From Nitratireductor luteus (GTDB lineage: Bacteria; Pseudomonadota; Alphaproteobacteria; Rhizobiales; Rhizobiaceae), in contig NZ_JAOANW010000010.1 in NCBI RefSeq assembly GCF_026162365.1, positions 124,001 through 188,000 on the forward strand: 64,000 nt of DNA, written 5' to 3'. A model generated the notes under the pieces. It saw nothing but the letters and a program-made list of their open reading frames with translations. It was not told the DNA's origin and did not search any database. Shown here one piece after another: positions 44,376 to 53,411 of the stretch. Positions within the stretch are counted from its first letter, which is position 1. The number at the start of each line of letters is the position of its first letter. Both the position numbers and the translations under genes were made by a program.

Positions 44376-45478
44376 GATTGCATTATCCGCGTGATCTGAG
44401 CTGGCGAAGGGCGTTGCTCTGGCTTGTGGCCTACTTGGCGATAGGTGCAGTCGGAGCCACGCTCTTTGCCGCCTCGGGCATCTACAATGTCGCGGCCTCC
44501 GTACAGCATTTCCAGATAACGGAGCGCATCATCAAGTTCGTTCTCAACCGGTCGGTCGCAGTCCACAGTCCCGACGAAGTGCCGACGGATATCGGCGACG
44601 ACCGCCTGGCACAACTGGGTGCACGCCATTTCCGGCTTGGCTGTGCCCCATGCCATGGCATGCCCGGCGAGGACGCCAGTCCGGTCATGCAGCAGATGTA
44701 CCCCGCGCCTCCGAGGCTTGAGCACGCCGCGCTGAAATGGGAGGCGGCCGAACTCGCCTGGATCATCGACAATGGGCTGAAATTCACCGGCATGCCGGCC
44801 TGGGCCGGGCAGGGTAGAATGGACGAGGTCTGGGCGTTGGTCGCCTTCCTGCGCCGTCTGCCAAATGCAGATAAACAGGAAATCTCCGAACTTGCCGGCG
44901 GCCCCGATGGGATTCCCATGCTCGCCGATCAATCGACGGTAGCGCAATCCTGTATCTCCTGCCATGGAAACCAGGAGCAGCCGCCGGTCTCGCCGGAAGT
45001 ACCATCGCTTTCCGGTCAGCCTCGGGCCTATTTGCAGCGCGCATTGTTGGAATACCGCGCCGATCTGCGCCAGAGTGGCATGATGGAGCCGATCGCCGAG
45101 GCGCTTGACGATGCAGCGATCGAACGTCTCGCCAGCCGCTTCGCCGCTCAATCACTGCCTGTCGCGCAAAACCTGGAACTGACACGCGGAGAAGTCGATC
45201 GCGGCCGGACCATCGCCACGGTCGGACATCCGGGTGGCAACGTGCCGCCATGCCTTTCATGCCACGGCGCCGGAGCTTCGGAACTGTTCCCGCGGCTTCG
45301 AGGGCTCTCGCAAGAATATATCGTCGGCCAGTTGCACCTCTTCCAGTCAGGCTCCCGCAGCCAGACCGCGTATGGTGCGATCATGTCGACCGTAGCCCGC
45401 CGTCTGACAGCCGAAGACATGGAAGACGTCGCAGCCTTTTTCGCTGGTCAGCCTGAAGCGAGGACCGCCGGCCGATGA
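44372..45478 (+). CDS. Membrane-anchored three-haem cytochrome c
   Basis: This 368-residue protein starts at GTG 44372 inside the stop region of the previous gene. A single N-terminal membrane helix (about residues 15-35, ALLWLVAYLAIGAVGATLFAA) anchors three c-type haem domains: CAPCH (about residue 92), CISCH (about 194) and CLSCH (about 299). An axial Met is visible in FTGMPAWAG. The second and third domains resemble the tandem cytochrome c4/c554 type. It should pass electrons to the cytochrome domain of CoxB. Its stop overlaps coxB by four bases. Confidence 0.9.
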   Translation: MRLHYPRDLSWRRALLWLVAYLAIGAVGATLFAASGIYNVAASVQHFQITERIIKFVLNRSVAVHSPDEVPTDIGDDRLAQLGARHFRLGCAPCHGMPGEDASPVMQQMYPAPPRLEHAALKWEAAELAWIIDNGLKFTGMPAWAGQGRMDEVWALVAFLRRLPNADKQEISELAGGPDGIPMLADQSTVAQSCISCHGNQEQPPVSPEVPSLSGQPRAYLQRALLEYRADLRQSGMMEPIAEALDDAAIERLASRFAAQSLPVAQNLELTRGEVDRGRTIATVGHPGGNVPPCLSCHGAGASELFPRLRGLSQEYIVGQLHLFQSGSRSQTAYGAIMSTVARRLTAEDMEDVAAFFAGQPEARTAGR

Positions 45479-46467
45479 CGTGGCATGCGCGCATAGCATC
45501 CCTCGGCGGGATGCTCCCCATTCTTGCCGGATGCGGCGGCGTCCAGTCGGCACTGGAGACGACAGGACGCGAGGCGGCGGACATATATTTCCTGTTCATC
45601 GTAGCCACGGCGCTCAGCATAGCCATCACGCTGCTGGTTCTGGTCCTGCTCGTGGTCGTTCTGTGGGGGCCGTCGAAATGGCGCGACCGGCTTGGCTCCG
45701 ACCGGGTCGTGATCGGCGGCGGCGTTGTGCTGCCGATCGTCCTGCTCAGCCTGCTGCTCGGCTACGGCCTATTCGTTCTGGACGCGGGCGCCTCGCGCAC
45801 CGCGCACGCCAAAGATGACGGCATCACGATCGTCGGCAAGCGCTGGTGGTGGGAGGTCGCCTATGCCACGGCTGACGGTGAACAGGTTGTCAGCGCCAAC
45901 GAATTGCGCCTACCGGTGGGGCGGCCCGTGACCCTTCACCTTGAAAGCGACAACGTGATCCACAGCTTCTGGGCTCCCCAACTCGCCGGCAAACTGGACA
46001 TGATACCAGGCCGCACCAACAGTCTGGTCGTCGAAGCGACGGAGCCGGGCGTCAGTCGCGGCCAATGCGCGGAATATTGCGGTGGGGCGCACGCGCTCAT
46101 GGCCTTCTTCATCATAGCCATGCCGCCCGATGAATATGATGCTTGGCTGCAGGAGGAAGCCGCGCCGGCACGCGCACCCGAGACCGGGATTGCGCAGCGT
46201 GGCCAAGCCCTTTTTCTCGAAAATGGCTGCGGTGCCTGCCACACGGTGCGCGGAACCCAAGCCGGCGGGACGATCGGCCCCGACCTCACCCATGTCGGCT
46301 CACGCCGCTCGCTGGCGGCAGCGACCCTTCCCAATGATGCGGAGGCCTTTGCCCGCTGGATCAAGGACAATCAGCACATCAAGCCCGAGAACCTGATGCC
46401 TCCCTACGAAAACCTCGAGCCGGACGATCTTACCGCCATAGCGGCATATCTGGAGGGGCTGGATTGA
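45475..46467 (+). CDS. coxB: Cytochrome c oxidase subunit II fused to cytochrome c
   Basis: This 330-residue caa3-type subunit has a lipoprotein signal (PILAGC, Cys20), two membrane helices (about 37-62 and 79-102), and a cupredoxin domain with a complete CuA site: His163, Cys198, Glu200, Cys202, His206 and Met209 (GQCAEYCGGAHALM). The C-terminal cytochrome c domain carries CGACH (Cys252, Cys255, His256) and the axial Met of ENLMPPY. Electrons enter through haem c, pass to CuA and then to subunit I. Its stop lies 3 bases before the next gene's ATG. Confidence 0.94.
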   Translation: MTWHARIASLGGMLPILAGCGGVQSALETTGREAADIYFLFIVATALSIAITLLVLVLLVVVLWGPSKWRDRLGSDRVVIGGGVVLPIVLLSLLLGYGLFVLDAGASRTAHAKDDGITIVGKRWWWEVAYATADGEQVVSANELRLPVGRPVTLHLESDNVIHSFWAPQLAGKLDMIPGRTNSLVVEATEPGVSRGQCAEYCGGAHALMAFFIIAMPPDEYDAWLQEEAAPARAPETGIAQRGQALFLENGCGACHTVRGTQAGGTIGPDLTHVGSRRSLAAATLPNDAEAFARWIKDNQHIKPENLMPPYENLEPDDLTAIAAYLEGLD

Positions 46468-46469
46468 AC

Positions 46470-47543
46470 ATGCCTGACTTCAGCGCGCTCCCCCTACCCC
46501 TGAACCTCGTGCTTTTCACGGCGGGGGCCGTTGTCGTGTGGTTCGCCGGCAGCCGCCTCACCTATTATGCGGACGCCATCAGCAACGCCACGGATATCGG
46601 CCAGGCCGCCATCGGCATCATGCTCCTGGCGGGCGTTACCTCGCTTCCCGAAATCGGCGTGACGGCCACCGCTGCTATTGCCGGCAATGCCGACCTCGCC
46701 GTCAACAACCTTTTCGGCAGTATCGCGCTGCAGGTGGCCGTGCTTGCCGTGGTCGACTTCCTGATCGGAAGAAAAGCGCTTACTGCAGCGGTGGCTGATC
46801 CCACCGTCATTCTCCAGGGCAGCCTCAACATCATCATGATTTCGGCGGCCGCCGCGGCAATGGTCATCGGCGATGTCAGCGTCTTCGGTGTCGGCTTGTG
46901 GGCGTGGGGAGCGATCGCCGCCTATGTCTCCTGCATCCACATACTGTCACGGGGACGAGGGCGCCGGCCCTGGCTCGCCGCCGGCAACGAGCGCGTGGAA
47001 CGGGAGCCGGTCGGGGAGAACCAGGACCACGGCTCGTCAGCCTCCGACCGCGAGTCCAAAACCCTGCGCAGCCTCGTTGTAAAGACTGCCGGGGTCGCGG
47101 CGATCATCCTCGTGGCGGGATATGTCGTCGCCAAGTCCGGCGAAGCGATCGCGGAACAGACCGGCCTCGGTTCAAGCTTTGTAGGTTTCGTGCTGGTCGC
47201 CATTGCCACTTCCCTGCCGGAGCTCAGCACCGCCCTGTCGGCCGCAAGGCGCGGCCTTTTCACAATGGCGATATCCGACATCCTGGGCACCAACCTGATC
47301 AATATCGCGATGATCTTCCTGGTCGACCTGCTCGACACCGGTGAGCCGGTGATCGGTCGCATGGGCCCCTTCGCGATTTTCGGCGCGTTGCTGGCGGTGG
47401 TGCTGACGGCGCTGTTTCAGGCTGGCGTGGCTGAGCGGCGCGACAAGGCCATCCTGCGCATGGGCTACGACTCTCTGCTGGTGCTCATCGTATATGTCGG
47501 CGGCGTCGTCCTTCTCTATACCTTGCGGAGCACGGGAACATGA
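46470..47543 (+). CDS. CaCA-superfamily cation exchanger (Na+/Ca2+ exchanger fold)
   Basis: This 357-residue membrane protein has two inverted alpha-repeats. The first reads GVTSLPEIGVTATAAIAGNADLAVNNLFGSIALQ, the second ATSLPELSTALSAARRGLFTMAISDILGTNLIN. The G-x-SLPE acidic residues and Asn/Ser positions of the cation sites are present in both halves. A charged loop of about 40 residues separates the halves. Such proteins exchange Ca2+ (or K+, Na+) for H+ or Na+. Its coupling between coxB and the fused subunit I/III gene, with a 3-base gap before and a 4-base overlap after, is unusual. Confidence 0.9.
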   Translation: MPDFSALPLPLNLVLFTAGAVVVWFAGSRLTYYADAISNATDIGQAAIGIMLLAGVTSLPEIGVTATAAIAGNADLAVNNLFGSIALQVAVLAVVDFLIGRKALTAAVADPTVILQGSLNIIMISAAAAAMVIGDVSVFGVGLWAWGAIAAYVSCIHILSRGRGRRPWLAAGNERVEREPVGENQDHGSSASDRESKTLRSLVVKTAGVAAIILVAGYVVAKSGEAIAEQTGLGSSFVGFVLVAIATSLPELSTALSAARRGLFTMAISDILGTNLINIAMIFLVDLLDTGEPVIGRMGPFAIFGALLAVVLTALFQAGVAERRDKAILRMGYDSLLVLIVYVGGVVLLYTLRSTGT

Positions 47544-50077
47544 GCAACGCGAACCACAAGCTTCCCAATCCGGAACCGCGCTCCGAACGCGAAGTCGACG
47601 AACTCCTGCGCATTTGGGCGACACCCAAAGGCTGGAGGATCATAACCGCCGTCAACAACACGGTGATCGGCCTCCTCTACATTGGTGCCGCTTTCCTCTT
47701 CTTCCTGATGGCCGGGGCGTTGGCGCTCTTGATGCGGACACAGCTGGCTGTGCCGGAGAACGATTTCCTCAGCCAGGACTTCTACAATCAGATCTTCACC
47801 GTGCATGGCACCACGATGATGTTCCTGTTCGCCGTGCCGGCGGTAGAAGCCCTGGGGGTGATGCTCCTGCCTCAGATGCTCGCCGCGCGCGACCTTCCCT
47901 TTCCGCGCCTCAGCGCCTTTGCAATCTGGGCCTATGTGGTCGGCGGCCTCGTCTTCTTCTCGACCGTTTTCTACGACCTGGCGCCCAAGGGCGGCTGGTT
48001 CATGTACACGCCGCTGACGCTGAAGGAGTTCTCGCCCGGCGACAATGCCGATTTCTGGCTGCTTGGCATCGGCTTCATCGAAATCTCGGCCATCGCCGGC
48101 GCGGTCGAGATTGTCGTCGGCACGCTACGCACCCGCCCGCCGGGAATGTCGCTGACCAAGATGCCGATCTTCGCGTGGTCGATGCTGATCTTCGCGGCCA
48201 TGATCATGTTCGCCTTCCCCGCGGTTATCCTGGGAACGATGCTGCTCGAGATTGAGCGTTCCTTCGGTTGGCCGTTCTTCACCGCAGCCAAGGGCGGTGA
48301 TCCGCTGCTCTGGCAGCACCTGTTCTGGTTCTTCGGCCATCCGGAAGTCTACATCATCTTCCTCCCGGCGGCGGGCCTTGTTTCGATGATCGTTCCGACC
48401 ATGGCCCGCCGGCCGCTGATCGGCTACCGGCTGATCGTGGTAGCGCTTATCGGCACAGGTTTCTTCTCGTTCGGCCTGTGGGTTCATCACATGTTCACCA
48501 CGGGTATTCCCACGCTCAGTCTCGCCTTTTTCTCGGCGGCGAGCATGGCTGTCGCGATACCGTCCGGCATCCAGGTCTTTTCCTGGATCGCCACCATGGC
48601 GGCGAGCAAGGGCCGCTTCCGCATCAACACGCCATCGCTCTTCGTGATCGGCTTCCTCGTCATCTTCACGATCGGCGGAATGACCGGCATAATGGTGGCT
48701 CTGGTGCCGGTGGATTTCCAGGTGCACGACACATATTTCGTGGTCGCCCATTTCCACTATGTGCTGATCGGCGGAATGGTGTTTCCGCTTTTCGCCACCT
48801 TCTACTACTGGATGCCGATGGCGACGGGAAAGCTGTTGTCGGAAGCGCTCGGCCGCTGGGTGTTCTGGTTGATGTTCGCCGGCTTCAACATCGCCTTCTT
48901 CCCGATGCACGTAACGGGCCTGCGGGGCATGCCGCGCCGAGTGTGGACCTATCCCGGCGATCTTGGCTGGGATGCGCTTAACATGGTCTCGACCGTCGGC
49001 GCCTATATCTTCGCCGCCGGCGTGCTCGTCTTCCTGTTCGACCTTTCGCGCAGCCTCCTTTACGCCAAGGCCGCACCGGACAATCCGTGGGGAGCCGGCA
49101 CTCTCGAATGGCTGCCGAACGACCTTTACGCCATGCGCAGCATTCCCTTTGTCACCAGCCGCGAGCCGGTATGGGACCGGCCCAGCCTTCCCGAGGAAGT
49201 AAGGGCCGGGCATCACTTTCTGCCCAATGCGCCGACCGGAGGGCGCGAGACGATCGTCACCTCAGCCGTCGAAGCGGAACCGCAATACATCATCCAGATG
49301 CCCGGTCCCGGCTGGGCGCACCTGATCGCCGCAGTATTCACGGCGGCGTTCTTCCTGTTGCTGACGGTCAAGATCGTCGTGCCGGCGATCATCTGCGGCA
49401 TTGTCGCCATCACCGCCTGCCTGGTCTGGGCATGGGGCCTCGATCCCGGGCCGTCCAAGGGAGAAGTGGAAATCGGCGCCGGCATCCGGCTCCCCACCTA
49501 TGCGAGCGGTCCCTCGTCCCATTCCTGGTGGGCGATGATCGTGCTGATCTTCGTCGCCTCCTCTCTCTATATCGCCTATGTCTTTTCGTACCTCTATCTA
49601 TGGGTGGTCTCTCCGGACGTCTGGGCGCCGCTTGGCTCTCCGGCCCTGCCGCCGCCCGCCTGGCCGGCGGCGAGCCTTCTGCTGACGCTGGCCGGCACGG
49701 CGGCAATATGGCTTGCGGGCCGCCTGCTTCCCGCCCCCGGCACGCGCAATGCCGTATCCCCGGGCCTCAACGCGGCGGGGGCGCTATGCCTCGTCGCCGC
49801 CATTGCGCTGGAAATCCTCGGACACTGGGGCACCGGGTTGCGTCCGACCGAAAATGCCTATGGCGCGCTGGTCTACATGCAGAGCGCGCTGAGCGGCCAG
49901 CTCGCCTTCGCCATTTTCATCATGAGCGGCTTCGCGGTCGCCCGGGCGGTGACGGGCAGGCTAGACCGCGTGCGCCGGGTCAGCTTCGACAACTGCGCCG
50001 TGCTCTACTATTACGCGGCGCTTCAACTTGTCGTCGGCCTGCTTTTGATTCACGGGTTCCCAAGGGTGGCGGGCTGA
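47540..50077 (+). CDS. ctaD: Cytochrome c oxidase subunits I and III fused
   Basis: This 845-residue haem-copper oxidase core reduces O2 to water and pumps protons. Subunit I metal ligands are complete: His89 and His406 (low-spin haem a), His404 (haem a3), His267, His316 and His317 (CuB), and the cross-linking Tyr271 in GHPEVY, with Glu269. From about residue 660 a subunit III-like part (SSHSWWAMIVLIFVASSLYIAYVFSYLYLW) follows, as in some caa3 oxidases. The K-channel lysine position is Gln345 (PSGIQVFSW), and the D-channel NN pair after FPR is Ser125-Ala126, while the entry Asp118 is kept. The ATG overlaps the exchanger stop. Confidence 0.94.
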   Translation: MSNANHKLPNPEPRSEREVDELLRIWATPKGWRIITAVNNTVIGLLYIGAAFLFFLMAGALALLMRTQLAVPENDFLSQDFYNQIFTVHGTTMMFLFAVPAVEALGVMLLPQMLAARDLPFPRLSAFAIWAYVVGGLVFFSTVFYDLAPKGGWFMYTPLTLKEFSPGDNADFWLLGIGFIEISAIAGAVEIVVGTLRTRPPGMSLTKMPIFAWSMLIFAAMIMFAFPAVILGTMLLEIERSFGWPFFTAAKGGDPLLWQHLFWFFGHPEVYIIFLPAAGLVSMIVPTMARRPLIGYRLIVVALIGTGFFSFGLWVHHMFTTGIPTLSLAFFSAASMAVAIPSGIQVFSWIATMAASKGRFRINTPSLFVIGFLVIFTIGGMTGIMVALVPVDFQVHDTYFVVAHFHYVLIGGMVFPLFATFYYWMPMATGKLLSEALGRWVFWLMFAGFNIAFFPMHVTGLRGMPRRVWTYPGDLGWDALNMVSTVGAYIFAAGVLVFLFDLSRSLLYAKAAPDNPWGAGTLEWLPNDLYAMRSIPFVTSREPVWDRPSLPEEVRAGHHFLPNAPTGGRETIVTSAVEAEPQYIIQMPGPGWAHLIAAVFTAAFFLLLTVKIVVPAIICGIVAITACLVWAWGLDPGPSKGEVEIGAGIRLPTYASGPSSHSWWAMIVLIFVASSLYIAYVFSYLYLWVVSPDVWAPLGSPALPPPAWPAASLLLTLAGTAAIWLAGRLLPAPGTRNAVSPGLNAAGALCLVAAIALEILGHWGTGLRPTENAYGALVYMQSALSGQLAFAIFIMSGFAVARAVTGRLDRVRRVSFDNCAVLYYYAALQLVVGLLLIHGFPRVAG

Positions 50078-50078
50078 C

Positions 50079-50450
50079 ATGAGCGAACGTGAGGACTTTT
50101 TTCCGCCAACGAGGAAGCCTTCGACAACCGGCACCCTGGTCTATCTCATGTTCGGTCTGCTGGTCTGGGCGGCGCACCTCACCATTGTCTATGGCGGCCA
50201 TACGCTGCTTTGTGCGTTGGGTTTCCCGCCGGAAGCGGCAAGCTGGCTGGTGATTGCGGCGACAGCGGGCGCGATGCTTGTCGTTGTGTGCTTCCTCACA
50301 TGGCGGAAGCCGTGGGCTCGGATGACAAGCCTGCCGCCCGACCGGACAATAGACCTGATCGCCCGCCTGATCGCCATTCTGTCGCTCGTCGACATTTTGT
50401 GGGCAGGCGCGGCTATCGCCTTCGTAACCTCCTGCTCCCAAGGGAGGTAG
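50079..50450 (+). CDS. Small three-helix protein of the oxidase operon
   Basis: This 123-residue membrane protein has three hydrophobic segments (about residues 20-42, 52-72 and 95-117). It begins 1 base after the oxidase stop, so it is translated in the same operon. I recognise no named family. The position suggests a subunit IV-like accessory protein. His residues in the first helix (WAAHLTIVYGGHTLL) could bind metal or haem, but this is speculation. Confidence 0.75.
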   Translation: MSEREDFFPPTRKPSTTGTLVYLMFGLLVWAAHLTIVYGGHTLLCALGFPPEAASWLVIAATAGAMLVVVCFLTWRKPWARMTSLPPDRTIDLIARLIAILSLVDILWAGAAIAFVTSCSQGR

Positions 50451-50504
50451 CGGTTCCAGCGCTGAAATCTATGGAATTTTGCCGCCAGGCAGAATCACCT
50501 GACG

Positions 50505-50564
50505 TCCGCACGCAATGCGGAAAACCAAAAGCTGGAGCGTCCTTTGTTGCGTCCGAATGGACGC
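50505..50564. terminator. Two hairpins between the converging oxidase and SDR genes
   Basis: TCCGCA/TGCGGA (50505-50521) and GCGTCC/GGACGC (50549-50564, loop GAAT) lie in the 122-base gap between the oxidase operon and the SDR gene. The first is followed by AAAACC on the plus strand (no T-run), so efficient intrinsic termination is doubtful. Location is the main argument. Confidence 0.35.
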
Positions 50565-50572
50565 ACGGCGTG

Positions 50573-51445
50573 CTAAAGCATCGGACGGCCGCCGGTGACC
50601 TCGATCAGCGCTCCGGTCGTATAGCTCGCCTCGGACGATGCCAGGAGCACATATGTCGCCGCCAGTTCCGCAGGCTGACCTGGTCGTCCCATCGGCGTGT
50701 TCTTACCGAAGTTTTCTACCCTCTCCGCCGGGAGGGTGGAAGGAATGAGCGGGGTCCAGATCGGCCCGGGCGCGACGGCGTTCACCCGCACACCATCGTT
50801 CGCGACCATGCCGGCAAGGCCGGCAGTGAAATTGGCAATGGCGCCCTTGGTTGTCGCGTAGGCAAGCAGCGAAGGCGACGGGTCGGTCGCGTTGATCGAC
50901 GATGTATTGATGATCGAAGAGCCCGGCTTCATATGCCGCAGCGCCTCCTTGCACAGATAGAACATCGCATCGACATTCGTGCGGAACGTCAGATCCCACT
51001 CCTCCGTCGTGATGTCGTCGATGCTCGCGAAGCTCGCCTGATGCGCCGCATTGTTGATCAGTATGTCGAGGCGGCCGAACTCGTCCAATGTGCGCTTCAC
51101 AAGCGACTTGCAGTGGCTTTCGTCACCGATGTCGCCCGGAGCCAGGATTGCCTTGCGCCCAGCATCTTCTACCCAGCGGGCGGTTTCCTCCGCATCGCTA
51201 TCCTCGTTCAGATAGGAGATGACGACATCGGCTCCCTCCCGTGCGAAGGCAATCGCGACCGCCCGCCCTATCCCGGAATCCCCGCCCGTGATCAGCGCTA
51301 CACAATCAAGCAGCCGGCCGTGCCCCTTGTAACTGTGCTCGCCGTGATCCGGCGTCGGATCCAGTTCAGCCGTCAGGCCTGGCATGTCCTGGCGCTGTTT
51401 CGGAAATGGCGGTTCGGGATATCCGGTTCGTAGATCATTTGCCAT
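50573..51445 (-). CDS. SDR-family NAD(P)-dependent oxidoreductase (YhdF/YghA type)
   Basis: This 290-residue protein has the long N-terminal extension typical of general-stress SDRs (YPEPPFPKQRQDMPG, then DPTPDHGEHSYKGHGRL), the cofactor motif ITGGDSGIGRA, NNAA and the catalytic Ser and Tyr-x3-Lys in SSIN...YATTKGA. Relatives act on small alcohols, aldehydes or sugars and are often stress-induced. ATG 51445 begins with MANDLRTGYPEPPFP, which matches the family N-terminus. It stands alone, divergent from an alpha/beta hydrolase gene. Confidence 0.9.
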   Translation of the reverse strand: MANDLRTGYPEPPFPKQRQDMPGLTAELDPTPDHGEHSYKGHGRLLDCVALITGGDSGIGRAVAIAFAREGADVVISYLNEDSDAEETARWVEDAGRKAILAPGDIGDESHCKSLVKRTLDEFGRLDILINNAAHQASFASIDDITTEEWDLTFRTNVDAMFYLCKEALRHMKPGSSIINTSSINATDPSPSLLAYATTKGAIANFTAGLAGMVANDGVRVNAVAPGPIWTPLIPSTLPAERVENFGKNTPMGRPGQPAELAATYVLLASSEASYTTGALIEVTGGRPML

Positions 51446-51717
51446 GGCAGACCTCAATATTGAACCGTCAAACCTGCCAGTACAGGTTTTGTTCCAGTGA
51501 CGTGATCGGAAGCACATCGCTGAAAATTGGGTCCCCAAGGTTCGCCTGATTTGGACCTGTTCGGGGGCCATTCCAGAAATCAGGATGCCGCCTGAACTCA
51601 ATGGCTGGAGACCAACAATTGCACCGGCGGCTGTTCCTTTCGCTGACGGCAGTGCCAATGCTGCCCACTTCTTTTCCGTCCTCAGTCACGGCACAAGCAG
51701 CTCAGGAGAAGAACGAT

Positions 51718-52536
51718 ATGACCACCCCCGCGGAAGCTGGATATGCCCCCGTCAACGGGCTTGAGCTGTACTACGAGATCCACGGCGCGGGTAAGCCATT
51801 GATCCTTCTTCATGGCGGTATCGCGGCATTCGAGCTCTTCGAAACGAGCCTGCCGGTCTTCTCCAAGAGCCGGCAAGTGATCCTCGTCCACCTGCAAGGA
51901 CATGGCCGGACAAGGGATATCGATCGGCCGCTTCGGTTCGAATTCATGGCCGATGACATCGCTGCGTTGGTGGCTCACCTCGGTATCGGGAAGGCCGATG
52001 TGATGGGCTATTCCCTCGGCGGCGGCGTGGCCATTCAACTGGCGATCCGGCATCCGCAAGCTGTTGACCGGCTGGTGGTCGTTTCCGAGGCTATCAAGCG
52101 CAGTGCCTATTATCCGGAAGTCGTTGCCGCCTTCGACCAGATGGAGGCGATGGCGCCACAGATCGGTGCGAACGTCGCGCAATCTCCTCTGGCCGAGCTC
52201 TATTCCGATGTGGACTGGGTACAGCTTTTCACCAAGATGGGAGACCTTCTCAAGCGCGACTTCGACTGGTCCGAGCAATTTGCCGGGATCTCGTCGCCGA
52301 CCATGCTGGTTTTTGCCGACGCGGACGCCCAGACGCCCGAATACATCATGGAGGTCTGGCGCCTTCTCGGCGGTGGCCAGCGCAATGCCGGACTTGATGG
52401 TTCGTTGAGACCGCAGGCGCGGTTGGCGATCGTTCCCGGTACGACCCATTACAACCTGGTGGCAACACCGGTCGTCGCGGAACTCGTCGCTCCCTTCCTC
52501 GATGCCGAATTGCCGCAGCCGTCGAGCGCAAACTGA
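51718..52536 (+). CDS. Alpha/beta hydrolase
   Basis: This 272-residue protein has the alpha/beta-hydrolase fold: oxyanion-hole HGG in ILLHGGIAAFE, nucleophile Ser in GYSLGGGVA, acid Asp in ADADAQTPEY and His in PGTTHYN. ATG 51718 has a good SD (AGGAGAAG). The frame extends upstream to ATG 51601 and would add RRLFLSLTAVPMLPTSFPSS, which looks like a signal peptide, so a longer exported form is possible. The substrate is unknown. The genes that follow on the same strand may form one transcript. Confidence 0.85.
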   Translation: MTTPAEAGYAPVNGLELYYEIHGAGKPLILLHGGIAAFELFETSLPVFSKSRQVILVHLQGHGRTRDIDRPLRFEFMADDIAALVAHLGIGKADVMGYSLGGGVAIQLAIRHPQAVDRLVVVSEAIKRSAYYPEVVAAFDQMEAMAPQIGANVAQSPLAELYSDVDWVQLFTKMGDLLKRDFDWSEQFAGISSPTMLVFADADAQTPEYIMEVWRLLGGGQRNAGLDGSLRPQARLAIVPGTTHYNLVATPVVAELVAPFLDAELPQPSSAN

Positions 52537-52580
52537 CAGCGCAATCCCCATCTCTTGCCAACCCTCCACGGGTGACAACA

Positions 52581-53411
52581 ATGATAGACAACCGACCTAT
52601 TCTCATCATTGGCGGACGCGGCAAGACCGGCGCCCGCGTCAACTCGCTGCTTAACGAGCGCGGCATTGCCACACGGCCCGTCTCACGCGCCAGCAATATC
52701 CCGTTCGACTGGACGAAGCGCGAAACATGGGCCCCGGCGCTCAATAGCGTCTCCAAAGCCTATGTTACTTATCAGCCCGATCTGGCGGTGGATGGTGCTG
52801 AAGAGGATATCGCCGAGCTTTCCCGTCTTGCGCGTGAAGAAGGGCTGGAGCATGTCGTGCTCCTGTCCGGACGCGGCGAGCCCGGGGCGCAGCGCGCCGA
52901 GGCCGCGCTGCAGGCTTCCGGCGTCGGTTGGACGAATGTACGGGCCAGCTGGTTTAATCAGAACTTTTCCGAGGGACCATTTCGTGACGGCATCCTGGCG
53001 GGCGAATTGGCGCTACCGGCCGAACCGATTCCCGAACCCTTCATCGACGCCGACGATATCGCCGATGTCGTGGTCGAGGCGCTGACCGCGGATGGTCACG
53101 CCGACCGGCTCTATGAAGTGACGGGACCGCGCGCGATCACCTTTGCCGAGGCGGTGGACGAGATGGCTAAGGCGGTGGGCCGGCCGATCCGCTACCGGCA
53201 GATTCCGGTGGAGGCGTTCGTCGAACAGATGCGGCCCTATGCGCCCGAAGACATCATCACTCTGCTCGTGGAGTTGTTCACGGTGGTGCTCGACGGCCGC
53301 AACGTCGAAGTCATGAGTGGGGTAGAAGAGGCGCTCGGGCGTGCGCCTGTCGATTTTTCGGACTTCGCAAGACGTGCGGCAGCGACCGGCGCATGGGAGG
53401 CTGGCAGCTGA
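52581..53411 (+). CDS. NmrA-like NAD(P)-binding protein
   Basis: This 276-residue atypical SDR has the N-terminal Rossmann loop IIGGRGKTGARV. It lacks the Tyr-x3-Lys catalytic pair and fits NmrA/HSCARG-like sensors or quinone reductases. The segment VVLLSGRGEPGAQRAEAALQASGVGWTNVRASWFNQNF is typical of the family. ATG 52581 is chosen over GTG 52572; neither has a clear SD. The stop overlaps the start of the next gene (TGATG). Confidence 0.85.
   Translation: MIDNRPILIIGGRGKTGARVNSLLNERGIATRPVSRASNIPFDWTKRETWAPALNSVSKAYVTYQPDLAVDGAEEDIAELSRLAREEGLEHVVLLSGRGEPGAQRAEAALQASGVGWTNVRASWFNQNFSEGPFRDGILAGELALPAEPIPEPFIDADDIADVVVEALTADGHADRLYEVTGPRAITFAEAVDEMAKAVGRPIRYRQIPVEAFVEQMRPYAPEDIITLLVELFTVVLDGRNVEVMSGVEEALGRAPVDFSDFARRAAATGAWEAGS

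Noticed and set aside
51446-51717. Possible coding extension or IS remnant between the SDR and hydrolase genes
   Set aside because: Short frames on both strands are open, but none shows a known motif; only the possible signal peptide before 51718 is worth noting, and it is in the hydrolase entry.
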